Of a stretch of DNA of 64,000 nt, positions 1 to 12,870 are shown in pieces. The notes below the pieces were generated by a model. That model saw only the letters and a program-made list of their open reading frames with translations, was not told where the DNA came from and made no database searches. Every line of letters starts with the position of its first letter. Position 1 is the stretch's first letter. A program made the position numbers and the translations under genes. Origin of the DNA: Trichinella spiralis (lineage: Eukaryota; Nematoda; Enoplea; Trichinellida; Trichinellidae); contig CM012953.1 of NCBI GenBank assembly GCA_000181795.3, positions 9,222,129 through 9,286,128 on the forward strand, given 5' to 3'.

Positions 1-3000
1 ATTATTGGCTGGCTTTGGGCTCGCGACACCACAGCATTGTTTACCAGTTGACCAATCACTTTTTCGACGAAGTTAGTCGCTGCCTGACAGAAAATCTCCG
101 TTCCACCGAGGTGGCGTTCATCCAATTGTTGTGCATCATCGACAACAACAGTCAGCTTATTGTGAACGTGCGCCAACGATTTCGGCAAGTTTACGACAAA
201 CAGTGCAGCTTGACAGATAATGATTATTCCATTGAACTGGACCTCGCTGCACCGTACGTGTCGGTCAGGAAGGTGGTCATCACGCCGACACGAGTACTGT
301 TGTCAGTGCCGGACAAAATGATGAGCAATCGGATATTGAGACAATTCGGCTCGGATTTGGCGTTGAGGGTGATTTTTCGCGACGAAGGCGGCACACGTAT
401 TCCCGCTTCGAAATTCAGCTTGACGTCGTTGAAGCAAATTGTCACCACGGTGATGATGAAAGGTTTGGCAATTGGTCCCAGATTGTACCAATTTTTGGGC
501 TGGTCCAATTCGCAGCTTCGCGATCACGGATGCTACTTTTACGCCAGCACCGAACAAGTGAACGTTGAAGAGATTCGGCGTTGGATGGGCGATTTTTCGT
601 CAATTCGAAGCGTGCCCAAGTTGATGTCCCGAATGGGCCAGTGTTTTACACAAGCTTTCGCCATCACGGCCATACCGTTCAATCCGGACAGCAAGGAAGT
701 TTTGATCGAAACTGACATTCAAAGTAGCGATTCGAAATTTTGCTTCAGCGACGGTATTGGTCGAATGTCCACCAAGCTGGCGGAAGAAGTTGCAGAAAGA
801 CTCGAACTTTGGCCAGTGCCGAGCGCTTTTCAAATTCGCTACGCCGGCTTCAAAGGGATGCTGTGCGTCGATCCGCGCTTGGACGGCGACGTGAAGATGG
901 TCTTCAGGCAGAGCATGCACAAATTTCACACCGAAGGTGCGCACACTCTGGAAATTGTCAAACACAGCCAACCGTGCGAAGTGAATCTCAACCGACCGTT
1001 GATTATGATTTTGGACCAGGTCGCTTTCAAAGAGGGGGTCCCGGTGAACGGCCGTGTTCAGAACCGTATCATGCAACTGCTCGATCAGCAAATCTGCGAA
1101 CTGTCCCAAATGTTGCTGTTTGAAGATCAAGCGAAATCTGTACTGTCGGCCACTATGCATTCGGAAATGAATTTCGAAAAATTAGCCGACGCTGGATTCC
1201 GTTTCACCGAAGAACCATTTTTTCGTAACATGCTCTTGGCATGTTATAAATTCAAAGTCAAAGAAAAATTGTTCCGAATGAAAATCGAAATTGACCCATC
1301 ACTCGGCCGAACCATGTACGGCGTGATGGATGAACTGGGTCTGCTCCATCCTGGTCAAGTAAGTCCATCACTTTTTTTAATTATTAGTTGGAAAAAAAAA
1401 TTATCAACACTACTATACATATATTTTTGTATTTTTTTTTATTTTCGAGGTTTTTATTCAATGTTCCGCCAATATATTACGTCCAGGTGAAGACAAGCGT
1501 GTCATTACTGGTAAAGTGATGGTGACGAAAAGCCCTTCCGTGGTTCCTGGTGATGTTCGCATTTTGACTGCTGTCGATTTGGAAATTTACCACTATTTGA
1601 ACGATGTGATCGTATTTCCGAAAATCGGCTACCGCCCGGTAACCGATCAGATGGCTGGGTCGGATTTGGACGGTGACGAATATGCGGTGATTTGGGATGA
1701 AGAATTGATGTTCTGCAACAATTATCCGGCAATGCTTTACGAGAAAGTAATTTCGTCGGAAATCGACGGCGACATAACTTCGGACAAAATGGTCGACTTT
1801 TTTTTGCATTACATCTGTTCGGATTCGATTGGCCGAATCGCCATAGCTCATCTGGTCGCTTCGGATTCGTATGGAATTTTCGACGACGTATCGAATTGTA
1901 TTGCAAGAAAACACTCCATGGCGGTGGATTTTCCCAAAAGTGGCGTAACACCACCGAAATTGGAAAATGATGAAATTCCATTGAAATATCCAGATTATAT
2001 TCCGAAATGTTACAATTCGTTGTACAGGAGCAAATGGTTGTTGGGTAGTTTGTATCGGAAAGTGTACATGTTGAATTCGATCGCTGAATTGAGTTTGGCG
2101 AGAAAAGTGACAACCGGTAAAAGTGATCCCCATTTGAAAATAGCGGAAGCGAAAAATTTCGAAGAGAAAGCGAGAGCGATTTTCCAACGGTACAAGAGCG
2201 AATTGCATTCGTTGCTCGACGAATATGGAATTGAAAATGAATTTCAACTTATAACTGGCAAAATAACAAAAATGCACAGTCGACTGTCCGACGGTGAACG
2301 GGACGATTTCAGTTATTATAATACGGAAAAAGTTTTGAAAGTTCGTCTGGGTATGCTTCAAAAAAAATACAAGAAACTTTTCGTCAGTCAATTTTCGTCC
2401 GTTGTCAGCAAAGAACAACTGGCGAATTATACCGAAGTTCAAGCGGCCGCTTCGGCTTGGTATTCGGTCGCTTACAGGGACGCGGAAATTTCGAATCGTA
2501 CCGCTTTGAGTTTTCCTTGGCTTGTTTGGGAAGTGTTGCTCGATTTGAAATTGAAAAATTGTCCATCGGAACGAATTGATCCGGTTGTAGTGAATTTGCA
2601 AAATTTTATCCAAATCCAACGGATGAACAATGAACAATTGATGGAAATTATCGACCGGATACTTGAAAATTCGAAAGTGAACCGCGAAAATCGACAACAT
2701 TTCGAAAATGTCCAACGAATATTGTACACGTTGTTCAACTGGTGCGACAGTGTTGGAATGTTTGTCAAAAGTGGAGGAAGTGCGGAAGTTGTGAACGTTG
2801 TCGGCCAATTGTTCGTCGATTTTGTCGCTTTTTTCGAAAAATCCATCGAAAATGAAATGGCATTGTTGGAATTGAACGATACGAATATCCGGTCGAATGG
2901 TGCCATTTCGGACCACTACTGTGCCAGGGTTCTTTTGAAATTTTTGGAACATTGCGTCAATCGACGATTCGATTTTTCACCGCACGGTCAACAATTTTCC

Positions 3001-3754
3001 AAAAGTTCCGAAGCGAACATTCTCTACCGGTCAGCTTTCAAACAATATCACGGTATGGCTGTCAGTGGAAATTTTCGAGGTCTATTTCCAGGCGACGGTA
3101 TTAACGAAGAAACCGACATATTACTTTCCGACGTACGCGAAATGGAACCAATGATGTTAAATTTGTCGCGCGAAACTTTGGCTTGTTTGAAATTCGGTGC
3201 AATTGTTGACATGTTGAAAAAATGGTCCGAATGTGAAGATGTTGCTTTTCGCAGGTAATTATTAAGTGGAAAGCATATTTTTTTTTAAATTTTATTCTTC
3301 ATCTTTTATTTTAATCGCGTATTTATTGCTTTTTTTATAGAAATTTTTTTTCCATTTTTTTTACAATTTATTATTATATATATTTTTTTTCATTTTGCGT
3401 GTGGTGGAAATGAGACTCTCTGTGCATTGTCTCGCTTTGTGATATTTCCAATCGTACATCGATTGTCCATCGTATAGTTTTTTTGTACGATGTGATGATG
3501 CGAAAAAAAAAGTTTTTTTTTCTTAAATTGAGAAAGAAAATTATTATACATGTATGTATGTTGTACATGTATGTGAATATTTTATTTTCAGTGTCAACAT
3601 TGAAAGTGATCGCGATGATCGTTTTATGATCAGCGCCTATGGCACGTTGCAAGCTCGTCGACGGTTGCAAAATATTTTACTTTCTGCCCATATTGAACAA
3701 TGGTTGGAAAGTGGAGAATGCAATTGCGACGTTGATGAAATAGCCTGGTTGTGA
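1..3754 (+). CDS. Cellular RNA-dependent RNA polymerase (RdRP), 5' end cut by window
   Basis: Exons 1-1358, 1450-3254 and 3592-3754; introns of 91 and 337 bp; about 1107 residues visible. The reading frame is open to the left edge, so the true start lies outside. Family marks are clear: a stretch beginning IRRWMGDF near 570, the DGIGRMS motif (about 750-770), QIRYAGFKG (about 830), and the catalytic loop AGSDLDGDEY, whose three aspartates are at 1663-1677. These belong to the QDE-1/EGO-1 class, which copies RNA into secondary small RNAs in nuclear or perinuclear silencing. The catalytic Asp triad is intact and no stop interrupts the frame, so the enzyme looks functional. The first intron carries an in-frame stop, and its removal restores the conserved stretch before the catalytic loop. 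The 3' end faces the Cys-rich gene at 4287. This is a host-type gene, not a viral polymerase. The paralogue cannot be assigned. Confidence 0.95.
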
Positions 3755-4004
3755 ATAGACATGTGGAGCTATTCACTTTTTCCAATTGTTTTTTTTTTCA
3801 AGAAATTTATTCACACTCATCACTAGCCGCATATACATTGACAATTTACTTACAATTTATCAACTTGCCAGTCTTCTACAGAGTTGATGTTAAATTGTTT
3901 CGATATGTTCAAATTTTTTCAAGTTACTGAACAGCAATTTTGTTTTTGTTAAATTGAATGAAAAGCTGTTTTAAAAAAAAGTATGCTACTGAATTTTGTT
4001 GAAC

Positions 4005-4010
4005 AATAAA
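4005..4010 (+). terminator. Poly(A) signal for RdRP gene
   Basis: AATAAA about 250 bases after the RdRP stop codon, in an otherwise simple AT-rich stretch. It lies before the convergent gene ending at 4287. Confidence 0.5.
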
Positions 4011-4286
4011 CTGAATTACATACCGTTTTTTTCAAAGTAACGTTCGCGCATGTATTAGTGAGTTTTTTCTGTTGAAAATATTAATAATACATTATTACTT
4101 TCACTTCACAACTTTATATTTTTGTACAAAATATAGCGAATGGTAAGAAAGAGAAAATTTTTTCTTTTCCTCATGTGGTGGTGGGTATACGGTAGAAGTT
4201 GCAGTTGTTCTTTTTTTTCAAATTTACACGTAAATAATCAAGTGAGGAATATGAACAGAAAAAAAAACAAATTGCACATATATTTG

Positions 4287-4898
4287 CTAGGCGGGTAAGA
4301 TGGCCGTTTTCCCTTGCATATTTGCTGCGGCTAACATTGAACTGACTATGGATTTCTTCATCATTCGATAAGTGCGATGATTCCAATAGCACAATGGTAA
4401 GACCATTATAATAACTATTACGGCTAGAATGAAAAAGAGCAACAAAAAAAATTTTTTTTTTCCAATATAAAATTAATCAACATTCTCATTACCGGCTATG
4501 AAGATTACTATGACGAAAAATATGGTCCATCCTTGGGCCCTGTGTATGCAGAAAGTTGTACACGCTCCGCCGTATTGACTGGGAGTTTGTATGCATTCGC
4601 CGTAAATGAAGACATTCCAGTATGCGTTGTATCCGCAATCTTGGTAGCACAATTCTGCATTGCTGTAATAGTTGGCTTGACACCGGCAGTTCCATCGGTT
4701 CAAATATAGCCGCACGCAGCCTTCGTCGTGGTCGCCAATGCAAGTTTCTCTGCACACCACTTCCGTCTCATAATATCCTATACCGCCGAGCACATTTTGA
4801 CGCAAAGCTGACTCGCAGATTGAAATCAAGCACACGCCCAAATAGCCCAGGATAAAGACAATTTTGTTGTTCTTTTGCTTTGCTTCGAAGATTTTCAT
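4287..4898 (-). CDS. Ten-cysteine single-pass membrane protein, paralogue A
   Basis: Exons 4898-4493 and 4423-4287, 180 residues; intron of 69 bp in phase 1. No known family recognised. The order is a hydrophobic leader (FILGYLGVCLISICE), an ectodomain with ten cysteines spaced C-x3-C-x7-C-x9-C-x-C-x10-C-x3-C-x13-C-x10-C-x3-C, then GWTIFF leading into one long hydrophobic segment, then a short basic tail (MMKKS, ending in AILPA). The intron falls inside the membrane segment: GCC-G joins CC to restore alanine. The start at 4898 was chosen because the leader follows directly; an upstream acceptor (CAG at 4948-4946) suggests a separate 5'UTR exon. Paralogues at 8023 and 9390 share the spacing and the intron site. 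The role is unknown; by topology it is a cell-surface or vesicle protein. Confidence 0.8.
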
Positions 4899-4945
4899 TG
4901 TACGTTTCACGTGTGCAATCAAAAGCTCCACTTCATCTGAACAAG

Positions 4946-7900
4946 CTGTATTGAAAGAAAATGGTGCTTGGAAATGCAATTTATATTCAAAATTGAATTT
5001 CCATTTATATAGCCAATAAATAATTTGCCCAATAAAGAAAAACATTAAACGTCAATGGAAAAAAGCAAATTTTAATGCAAAAATTAATAACATTCATTAC
5101 AGCACGGTCAAGCAGCAATTTTTGCTAAACTTCAATACAACAGCAATCTCAGCTTCCAACTCGTCTGTTGTTGTGTTGGCAGCAACATGATGAACGTGCA
5201 AATGAAGACAATTATTGATATTTTTCTCATTAATTTATTTTATTCAATCTTGTGCAATTATGGCTTTGCAAACGATGATTTTTTGAAAAAAATAATATTC
5301 ATTAAATTAATAAAAACAAGTCATTGAATATAAAAAAGAAAATTATTTCAATAACAGCAATACGCATTACTATTCCATATGATTATACTGTATTTGCGAA
5401 TTTCTTTTGTAAAGATTGTTGTTGTTAGCTGCGGTTTTCCTGTGTAATTATTTTTATAAACAAAATATTATATTTTACGTTTTTTTTGTTTCAAAATAAA
5501 ATTTGCGCAGTTTGCACCGTTTACAATTGAAGCAAAAAATTTCAATATTCATCGAAGCATTATTCAAGTGAATTATTATACTTTTGAAATATGAAAAAAA
5601 ACAAATTTTCTGATTTAAAATGCAAAAAATTAAAATCTGCATGCACTTGTGAAAATGCACAAAGAAAACAAATAAAATTTGTACACTTACATGACGGTTG
5701 AGATGGTAGAAGCGACAAAAACGAAAGGATACGAGCGAGCTGTACGGCAGAATGGCAAAATTTGCAACCAAACGCATTCAATTGGCCAAAGTAGAATTGA
5801 AACGGAAATCAATAGATGAATAGATAAATCGGCATACCTCAAAATAGCAAATTCTGTTTTGCAAATTCATTGCAATTCTTACTCATCGAACAAAACAAAG
5901 TTTTGCCATTTTTGGTTTCATTTCAAAGCATTTATTATTATTTGCTTGACATAAAAAGGTGGGTTAATTGATTTCATTAATTTTTATTTTCATCATTGAG
6001 CATCATTTTTGCTATCACTAAAAAATGCATGCTTTTGCAAATTAGCTTCTTGTTGCATATGCTAACAATTGCTAAATTGCCCCAAAAGTAGTCAGTGTTC
6101 TCAAAAGTATATCTGTATATATATCTTTCATGCATGCATATGTTCATCATATATAGATTAAAATTGAACATTTTGCAATTCCACTTATTTGTAATTAATA
6201 GAAATTTTTTATTAATAATTGAAACAATAATAAAACATGCATTTTTTTATTATTAATTTCTGATAAAAATACACATTTTAAAATAACTAGCAGTATAATG
6301 ACTGCACTATTCACACATTTGGCAGTGTAATTCTTAAAAAAATTCATTTCATGTAAATACATCTTTAAAAAAATTCCTTCTTTACACTCATCTTATGACA
6401 TCACTTATATTTCATAAGAAAATTTGTGAAAATTAACAATATAAATCAATGAAACAATTATAAATGCTAATATAAACACTTTTCATTGAAACATGTGTAC
6501 TTTGCTAAATATAACTATTAAAAAAATATTTTTATCATGTGAAAGCTAATTTGAAAATTAATTTTTTTTATAATATAATTAAATTAAAATTATTATGTTT
6601 TTTTAATAGAAAATCACATGTGCATGAAAGTATAAAATGAAAAATATGGCAATCGATATTCAACTTGCAGTTATTTATGAAATTTATTGATCAATCAATT
6701 CCTTATTTACTTGCAAACTTTTTCATGCATATGCAATGTTAGATTTAATTATAGTATTGAAAGATGCCGATAAGTTTTTCAATTGAAACCTTGAAAATTA
6801 TCGTATATGAAAGAGAAGTTGTGATGACAGAATTTTTTCTGCACAAATTGTTAAATTTACAAAATTTATACTTTTCTCCATAGTAACATTTGTAACTTTT
6901 CTGCACCACCCTTCTGTGGGTTGAATTTGGCTGGATTTATTCTTCTATTTAGTGTTTCATAAAAATAGATAATCCATTTTCCATTTCAATAATATACATT
7001 GCCAAGTTGTAAAAGTGAATCGTTGTAAGAACGGAATTTAATCAATTGCTATAAATGCTTTATGTTGTTATGCATATTTTTTTTCGTTTCTTTTGTTGAT
7101 TAATTGAAAGCATACAAAAAGTTATGAAAATGAAAAAATTACACAAATTCATCTGCTTAAAATATGTGCAATTTTCTTATTTAGCTGAGAAAAAAAGACA
7201 AAAATCTATGTTTTATTGTTTTAATTATGTTCATGCATTGCAATTCGAGCAAATAATTGGAAATGCTTCAACAGTTCGTTTCTTAAAGCTTACATTTAAT
7301 TATAACTTCTGAGAAAGTTACCATTAAAATTGAAATGGACGAATTGCTTGCAAAAATTAATTCTTCACATCAATTAGGTGTGTTGCAAGTCTTTATAATT
7401 TGAGAATAAGGTAAAATGATCATCAGCTTATAAATAAAATCTGATGTTCAGGAAGGAAATTTTAGACATTTCAGACAGCTTGTGAAAAAAGTTTTTTTTG
7501 TGATGTAAACATTTTTAATAATTCACTTTTGACCGTTTGCAATTTGCATTTGATAATTGCAATCAATAAAGCGAATGATAAATTTTTCCGGCAAAATAAT
7601 ACCGTTGTCAGCTTGACAATGTGAAAATATGAATCATTATTTGCTGAGGGTATTTAATTATTAATTTTAGCATCGAGCTTTTTATAGCAACATGTAATCT
7701 TAATTATTCAAATTGCATACTTATGTTTCTAATTTGAACTTAATATATATTCTTTGGAATATGATTTAAAAATATAACGTTGCTTGTTCTTTAGGAAGTT
7801 AATATACAAGAAGAAGTGAAATAGTAGGTTCAACATAGTTTAAGTGCAAAAAATGATGCAAAATAAAATGAACGAATGAATGAATAAAAATGAATTGAAA

Positions 7901-8022
7901 TTTTCCAACAAGAAACTATTAATTATTGTTGAATTGAATCAATAATTTCAAAAATGGATTCGTTAATTTTACCAGTTGGCAATATTTAGAGAAAACTGTT
8001 CGTACAAATATTTAAATTTACA
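4946..8022. other. Intergenic region between divergent paralogues A and B
   Basis: About 3 kb of AT-rich DNA. Apart from the candidate leader exon near 5700 it has only short random reading frames. Promoters of both divergent Cys-rich genes should lie here. An acceptor-like TTTAG near 7985 precedes the start of paralogue B. Confidence 0.6.
5691..5790 (-). other. Candidate 5'UTR exon of paralogue A
   Basis: A GC-richer block ends in a strong donor (CAT|gtaagt, intron from 5690). It could pair with the acceptor at 4948-4946, giving a 745 bp leader intron. The spliced frame through the block is open but has no ATG before a stop. An ATG in another frame would read out of frame, so it is more likely untranslated. 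Left boundary not resolved. Confidence 0.35.
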
Positions 8023-8895
8023 ATGGCTTGGTTTGTTGTGTTGCTATTTTTCAACGTCGGCTATCAAATGCTTGTGAACGTTGCCAATGGCCAGAGAGGA
8101 CGTCGCATAACGAACAATTTACCATATATGCAGCACCAGACCGAAGTGGTCTGTCACCAAAATTGCGTCGGACAACACGACCTCGGCTGTTACCGTGTGC
8201 TCTTGAATGGGGCAAGTTATGTATGCCGTTGTCAGCCAAATTATTTTTCCAGTTCCCAAATGTGTCAGCAAGAGTGCCAATATGAGCAATTTTGGAATCG
8301 GATTTTCTACGGTGAATGCGTATCAGCGCCGACTTTGTTTCACGGCTCTTGTTCATTAACTTGCATCTACAAACTGAGGGGATGGACAATATTCGTCATT
8401 GTGCTCTTGTCTTTGGGTGGTAAGTTTCTGTTCTATTTTTTTATTTACTCATTCATCAACATGCAAATTATACTACAAGCAAGAGAATTGAATTAATAAT
8501 ATATGTAATAAATCTAAATAAAAATCATCATTATGAGAAAAGTAAAAAATGTCGATTGTTTCAGAAACCTAAATTTCTATTCTTTCATTAAAAATATGAA
8601 TTTTCATAATTAGAATTCATAAGCTTTTTCAATTTTCCTTTTGAATAATATATTTTGAACAGCATACAGTAGAACCGTGTTTATAGCAGCGGCGGCGTTG
8701 ATGTTCGGACCGGCCATGTTCATCATCAGCTGTCGATATATGCGTTTGCTGAAACGGCACAAAAGATACCTGGAAAATCGTCTGATTCCTTTCATTTTTC
8801 ACAACCAAAATTCTGAATCAAAAGACCATCCGCCGCTTAACAATGGAAATGCAGTGCTTAGCCCTCAGGAACCCGTCATCCAAGTGGTTCAGTAA
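8023..8895 (+). CDS. Ten-cysteine single-pass membrane protein, paralogue B
   Basis: Exons 8023-8419 and 8690-8895, 200 residues. A typical signal peptide (MAWFVVLLFFNVGYQ, ending VANG) is followed by the ten-cysteine ectodomain with the same spacing as paralogues A and C (third gap 11). Shared landmarks are TEVVC at the start, CRCQ in the middle, a W-x6-GEC stretch, and GWTIFV entering the membrane. The phase 1 intron splits the membrane segment as in the paralogues. Two acceptors, at 8662 and 8689, are 27 bases apart and keep the same frame; the second gives the best match to the other copies. The tail is longer and basic (RYMRLLKRHKR), then polar. Function unknown. Confidence 0.8.
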
Positions 8896-9389
8896 AAATT
8901 GCAAATAATTTTACATTTTATAAATTTTGATACAATTTGTTACTTTAAATTAATAAATTTTATAAACATTGAACATTTGGATGATTTTGATACATCCAGT
9001 GATAAATTAAGTCTAAAGTTAAATAATCTTTATTTTCTGCAACAATTGAAATACGCAATATTGAAATTTTAATATTACGTTTTGCAATTTTATGAATTTG
9101 TAGCAAAAATTGCATATTTTTTATGCCGCAGATGCTTTTGCATTAGAATAAAATAATACGACGTAAAACTTTCTTAATGTAGCACAAATATAGTAAGCTT
9201 GTAAAAATAATTCATTTTTAATTATTTAATTTTATTAGAAAACAAAATTACATTTTCTAATAAAACAGACGAAAAAATTAACTTTGAATGTATATTTCAT
9301 AAAAGCAATTGTATAAGCAAAAGCATGTATGATTATACTGTTGGGTGGAATTTAAACATTCTGATGATGTCGACATTCAATTTATAGCA

Positions 9390-11712
9390 CTAATTTCGCA
9401 TGTTCGAATAATATGGCCAGTAAGCGTACGGGTATGACCATGCAGCTTGAGCAATGGCCTTGCTTTGAGCCATTTCACGACTTGCCATCTCAGCCGCGAC
9501 ATCTTCTTCGGCCATTTTTTTCTGTTTTTTAACCATCAGACAGGCTCGAAAACTTGAAGCACAAATTGGAATAATAAAAATCAATAGCACCACAGCTAAA
9601 ATTAAAAATTTAATTTTTACAATCTGATAAAATGAAAAATGTGCAAGAATGTTCCATTATTTTCCTTGACCTTATTTCAAGGTGATACAATATAGAAAGT
9701 GAATTTCCGTTTTGATATTTCAAAATATTTACAACTACCGATCATTAATATTACTATTCATACTGTATAAGGGTACTGTAATAATGATAAAATTTGAATG
9801 TTTTTTTCTTTGAAAAAAAGTTTTGAACATCACTGATTTTATTCTGTATTCAATAATTTTACATATCTATATGTATATGAACATGTTTGTTGAAAAAATT
9901 ATTCTAAAAACTGCGTGAGAGGTTAAATGAAGTTAAATTGAATTTGTCATTTGAAAAGCGACATTTAATGCAACAAATGTTACTTGTAAGAAAGGAGAAC
10001 TTATCAGCGTGAATTATCGTGAAATGATAAACGCGATGTTTACAGGATGGTTTTGAATAATAGTCTATAGGTCAAGGGCAGTAAAATTCTTCAAAGCAGA
10101 CTGCATTAATAATATTATTATCATTGGTTATATAATAGATGTGTAGTTTTAATTGAAGAACAGAAAATAATTTTATTTTTATTAATGTAAATTTAAACAT
10201 TAATATTTAAATTAAACCATTAAACCAAAATTTTAAAACAAACACTGTGTTGGAACAGCTGTTGAAATAGATTGATTTCGTCAACAGAAAATTCGCTATT
10301 TTGATTTGAAATACGCTTCCCGTCTGTTCTGACAAAACTGCACTTGCATATTTTGATCAACGCTTTCCTGTTTAAAATGAAAAATACCTTTTCCGGTTAC
10401 ACTTGGGCTCTCAGGTGAAAATTTTTGCCATATTAAATCGCAATTACACGGTTCAATCAACGCCATGACAAACTCCCAATTGAACAATTGATCTGCCACT
10501 GCGCCCACTTGAAGATTTGATAAAACAATTCAAATGCAATCGATTGCACTTTATAATTCTGATGAGGGTTTTTCCATTTTTAAATTTATCATCGATAAAA
10601 GTTCAATTAATTTCATCACACTGTTTCATTTATGATAAAATGTTTATCATATAAATAATAAAGGTGTGAATATTGTAAAAGTGAAAAATATTACAAAATG
10701 AGAAATAATGAATTCAGAAAGAAAAACATTTGCCTACGTAATAATAATCTGATGACGTACTTTGAAACAATGTTTGCTTCCACAGATTTGTTTGCAATTA
10801 TGCTATTTATTTTGCAAACAAAAATGAGTACATTTTTTCCAATCATCTTGTCATTTATAGACATTGAAATGAATTTAAATTTAATTTAAAAAAATAGAAA
10901 TTGAAAAAATAATAAAAAACAAAATTCTAAGATCTCGTTTCATCCGGTATAAATTGAAAAATGCTGTTTCACTTGAATGTTCAAAGCGGTCAAAGTGTAG
11001 TCAGTAGTTTGACGATGCAGCGAATTTTTTGTTTGCATTGCAAAAACTTAAGCAACAAACTAGTCACGCAGTACAGCGTTGTCAACGAGACAGCTTAAAA
11101 AATAACCTTAATTTTGAAAATGATAAATTCTTTCCATTTTCACAATTAAATTGATCGTTCGTCTTCAATATTAGTTGTCACTAAATTTAATTCAACGAAA
11201 TTAAGTCGAATTGCAAATAAATAAATATATATATATCAAAAAAATATATGCATGCCAAGTAGTTTGCACATGTGTACAGATTAGAGATACATGAAGGGGG
11301 ATTATGATGGTTGTAATGATGAAATGGAATGATTAATTTTTTAATACTTACCGGAAGCGAAAAGGATAATAATGAAAACGGTAGTCCAGATGCGTAAACG
11401 AAATGCACAAGTCAGTTGACACGAGCCGGTGAATGAAGTATCCGCTTCGACGCATTCACCTGTAGTGAACAGACTCCAGTACATGTTGTTCTCGCATTCT
11501 CGTTCGCATGACAAACGACGACTGTAATATCCGCTTTGACAACGGCATATCCACTGGCCGAGAGGTTGGATTCTCAAGCAGCCGTTGTCCCTCTCTCCGA
11601 AGCATTTATCACGACAAGCTTCTTCAGTGTCGAACGCTGTGGCGCTGATCTGGCCCAAAGACGATCGAATTGCAATTGCAAAAATGCTGCATATTAAAAT
11701 TAAACTATTCAT
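9390..11712 (-). CDS. Ten-cysteine single-pass membrane protein, paralogue C
   Basis: Exons 11712-11352 and 9595-9390, 188 residues, with a 1756 bp phase 1 intron. The start is the ATG at 11712 (MNSLILICSIFAIAIRSS, a signal peptide). Ten cysteines follow the paralogue spacing, with CRCQSGYYS in the middle and an RIWTTVFIIILF entry to the membrane. The second exon is far away but fits: the phase agrees, it completes the membrane segment (AVVLLIFIIPICASSFR), and a KKQKK cluster follows, as in B. The tail is then rich in Ala, Met and Glu and ends in several Tyr/Trp residues. The long intron holds an orphan open stretch at 10296-10508, so linking the two exons is less certain than in A and B. Confidence 0.7.
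10296..10508 (-). CDS. Orphan coding-like exon inside the intron of paralogue C
   Basis: An open frame of about 68 codons with codon-like composition, GC-richer than its surroundings (includes ADQLFNWEFVMALIEPCNC). It ends in a stop near 10296. A TATAAAG and an acceptor-like GCGCAG precede it at about 10500-10550. No partner exon or family was recognised. It may be the last exon of a nested gene, an alternative exon, or a decayed fragment. Confidence 0.3.
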   Translation of the reverse strand: MGAVADQLFNWEFVMALIEPCNCDLIWQKFSPESPSVTGKGIFHFKQESVDQNMQVQFCQNRREAYFKSK

Positions 11713-11745
11713 ATCCAAAAATCAACTCTGCTGATGATAATCGGA

Positions 11746-11755
11746 TTTTATATAT
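11746..11755 (-). promoter_or_regulatory. TATA-like element before paralogue C
   Basis: ATATATAAAA lies 34 bases before the ATG at 11712, so any leader would be very short. The flank to about 12060 is GC-richer than the rest of the intergenic DNA. Confidence 0.45.
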
Positions 11756-11759
11756 GGCG

Positions 11760-12870
11760 GGACAAAAATGACGGGATATACAACACTGACTGACTGACCA
11801 AAGGGGAGAACAAACTGTATGCACCACACCGGCCAACGACGACGACGACTAACGCTTGAATACGATGTGCATTAAATTTGGCAAAAGCGAAATGTGGAAC
11901 GAACACGGCCGGGCCTAGTTAGACCAGTGACAAAACAGTCAAGCTTTCCACAGGGGCAACAACCTGTTTATCAGTACGTCCGCTGGTGAAAGACGCACCT
12001 TTTGGACAAACTGGTAAGCCGACAGCCAAAACGCCAACTTTGACCGACAACATCATCAAAATAACGACTACCCATCTAGCAATATTCAATATCTACAAAA
12101 TATACAAGCATCATTATGATTTTTTTCACTTCGATCTATATTCATTCCCATCAATAAAATGCTTTATTCGAAATTTTACACACCAACAACCGCACGCATA
12201 CCAACTTGCGTACTATTTTCAAAATTTCAACTTGAGAGCATTTTATTTTTAAATTCACAAAAAATTTCTCCTATTTTATTCAAGTATAACTTTTTTTTAA
12301 AAGTTCCAGATTTAAAAAAATTTTTTTAATTTAATTTTTTACATTCTTTTTTTCTGAAATATAAATTAGAACTTAATTATTTTTATTTTTTTCAATAACT
12401 CAAAAATACAGTAACTGTAACTTTTTACAAATTAAAAAACAATTCTTATCAGAAAAAATAAAACGATAGAATGTAAAGAAAAAAATATTTTACTTTTAAA
12501 TTATTATTTAAATAAATATTCGATTGCTTAATTTGTTTATGAGTGAAGTGTTGTTTGATGTACAATTTGGAAATGAATGAGAATATTTAAATTTGTGCAG
12601 CAGGTTGATTCGAATGTGCGACAGTATATCAAAAGGGAAGATGTTGTCACAGTTTGTCATTTTATTTGCTCAAATAATTAAAAAGACAAAACAAGTGGCA
12701 CACGAGTGAGACAGATGGTGGTGCAAAAAGCAGCGTTGAGCGGTCGATTTGAAATGACGTCCGTTTCAGAAATGCTCGTTGTAGTGGCAAACAAATTCAA
12801 TGGACACTTTGGAAAATAATTATCATATTCTCCAGGCATATGAATAATAATTATTGATCACTTATTTTGC
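11760..12870. other. Intergenic region before paralogue C and after MOCS2
   Basis: 11760-12060 is GC-richer and is probably the upstream region of paralogue C. 12250-12540 is poly-A/T rich. 12600-12790 is again GC-richer with short open pieces on both strands, none assignable. It follows the MOCS2 stop and may be 3'UTR. Confidence 0.5.

Noticed and set aside
1477-2952. Long minus-strand open frame of 491 codons antisense to the RdRP exon
   Set aside because: It mirrors the codon bias of the real exon, has repeated Phe/Ile/Gln low-complexity composition and no domain, and the plus strand is clearly the conserved polymerase.
12600-12790. GC-richer block with a short frame reading VDSNVRQYIKREDVV
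   Set aside because: Too short, no valid donor after it, and it lies in the presumed 3'UTR of MOCS2.
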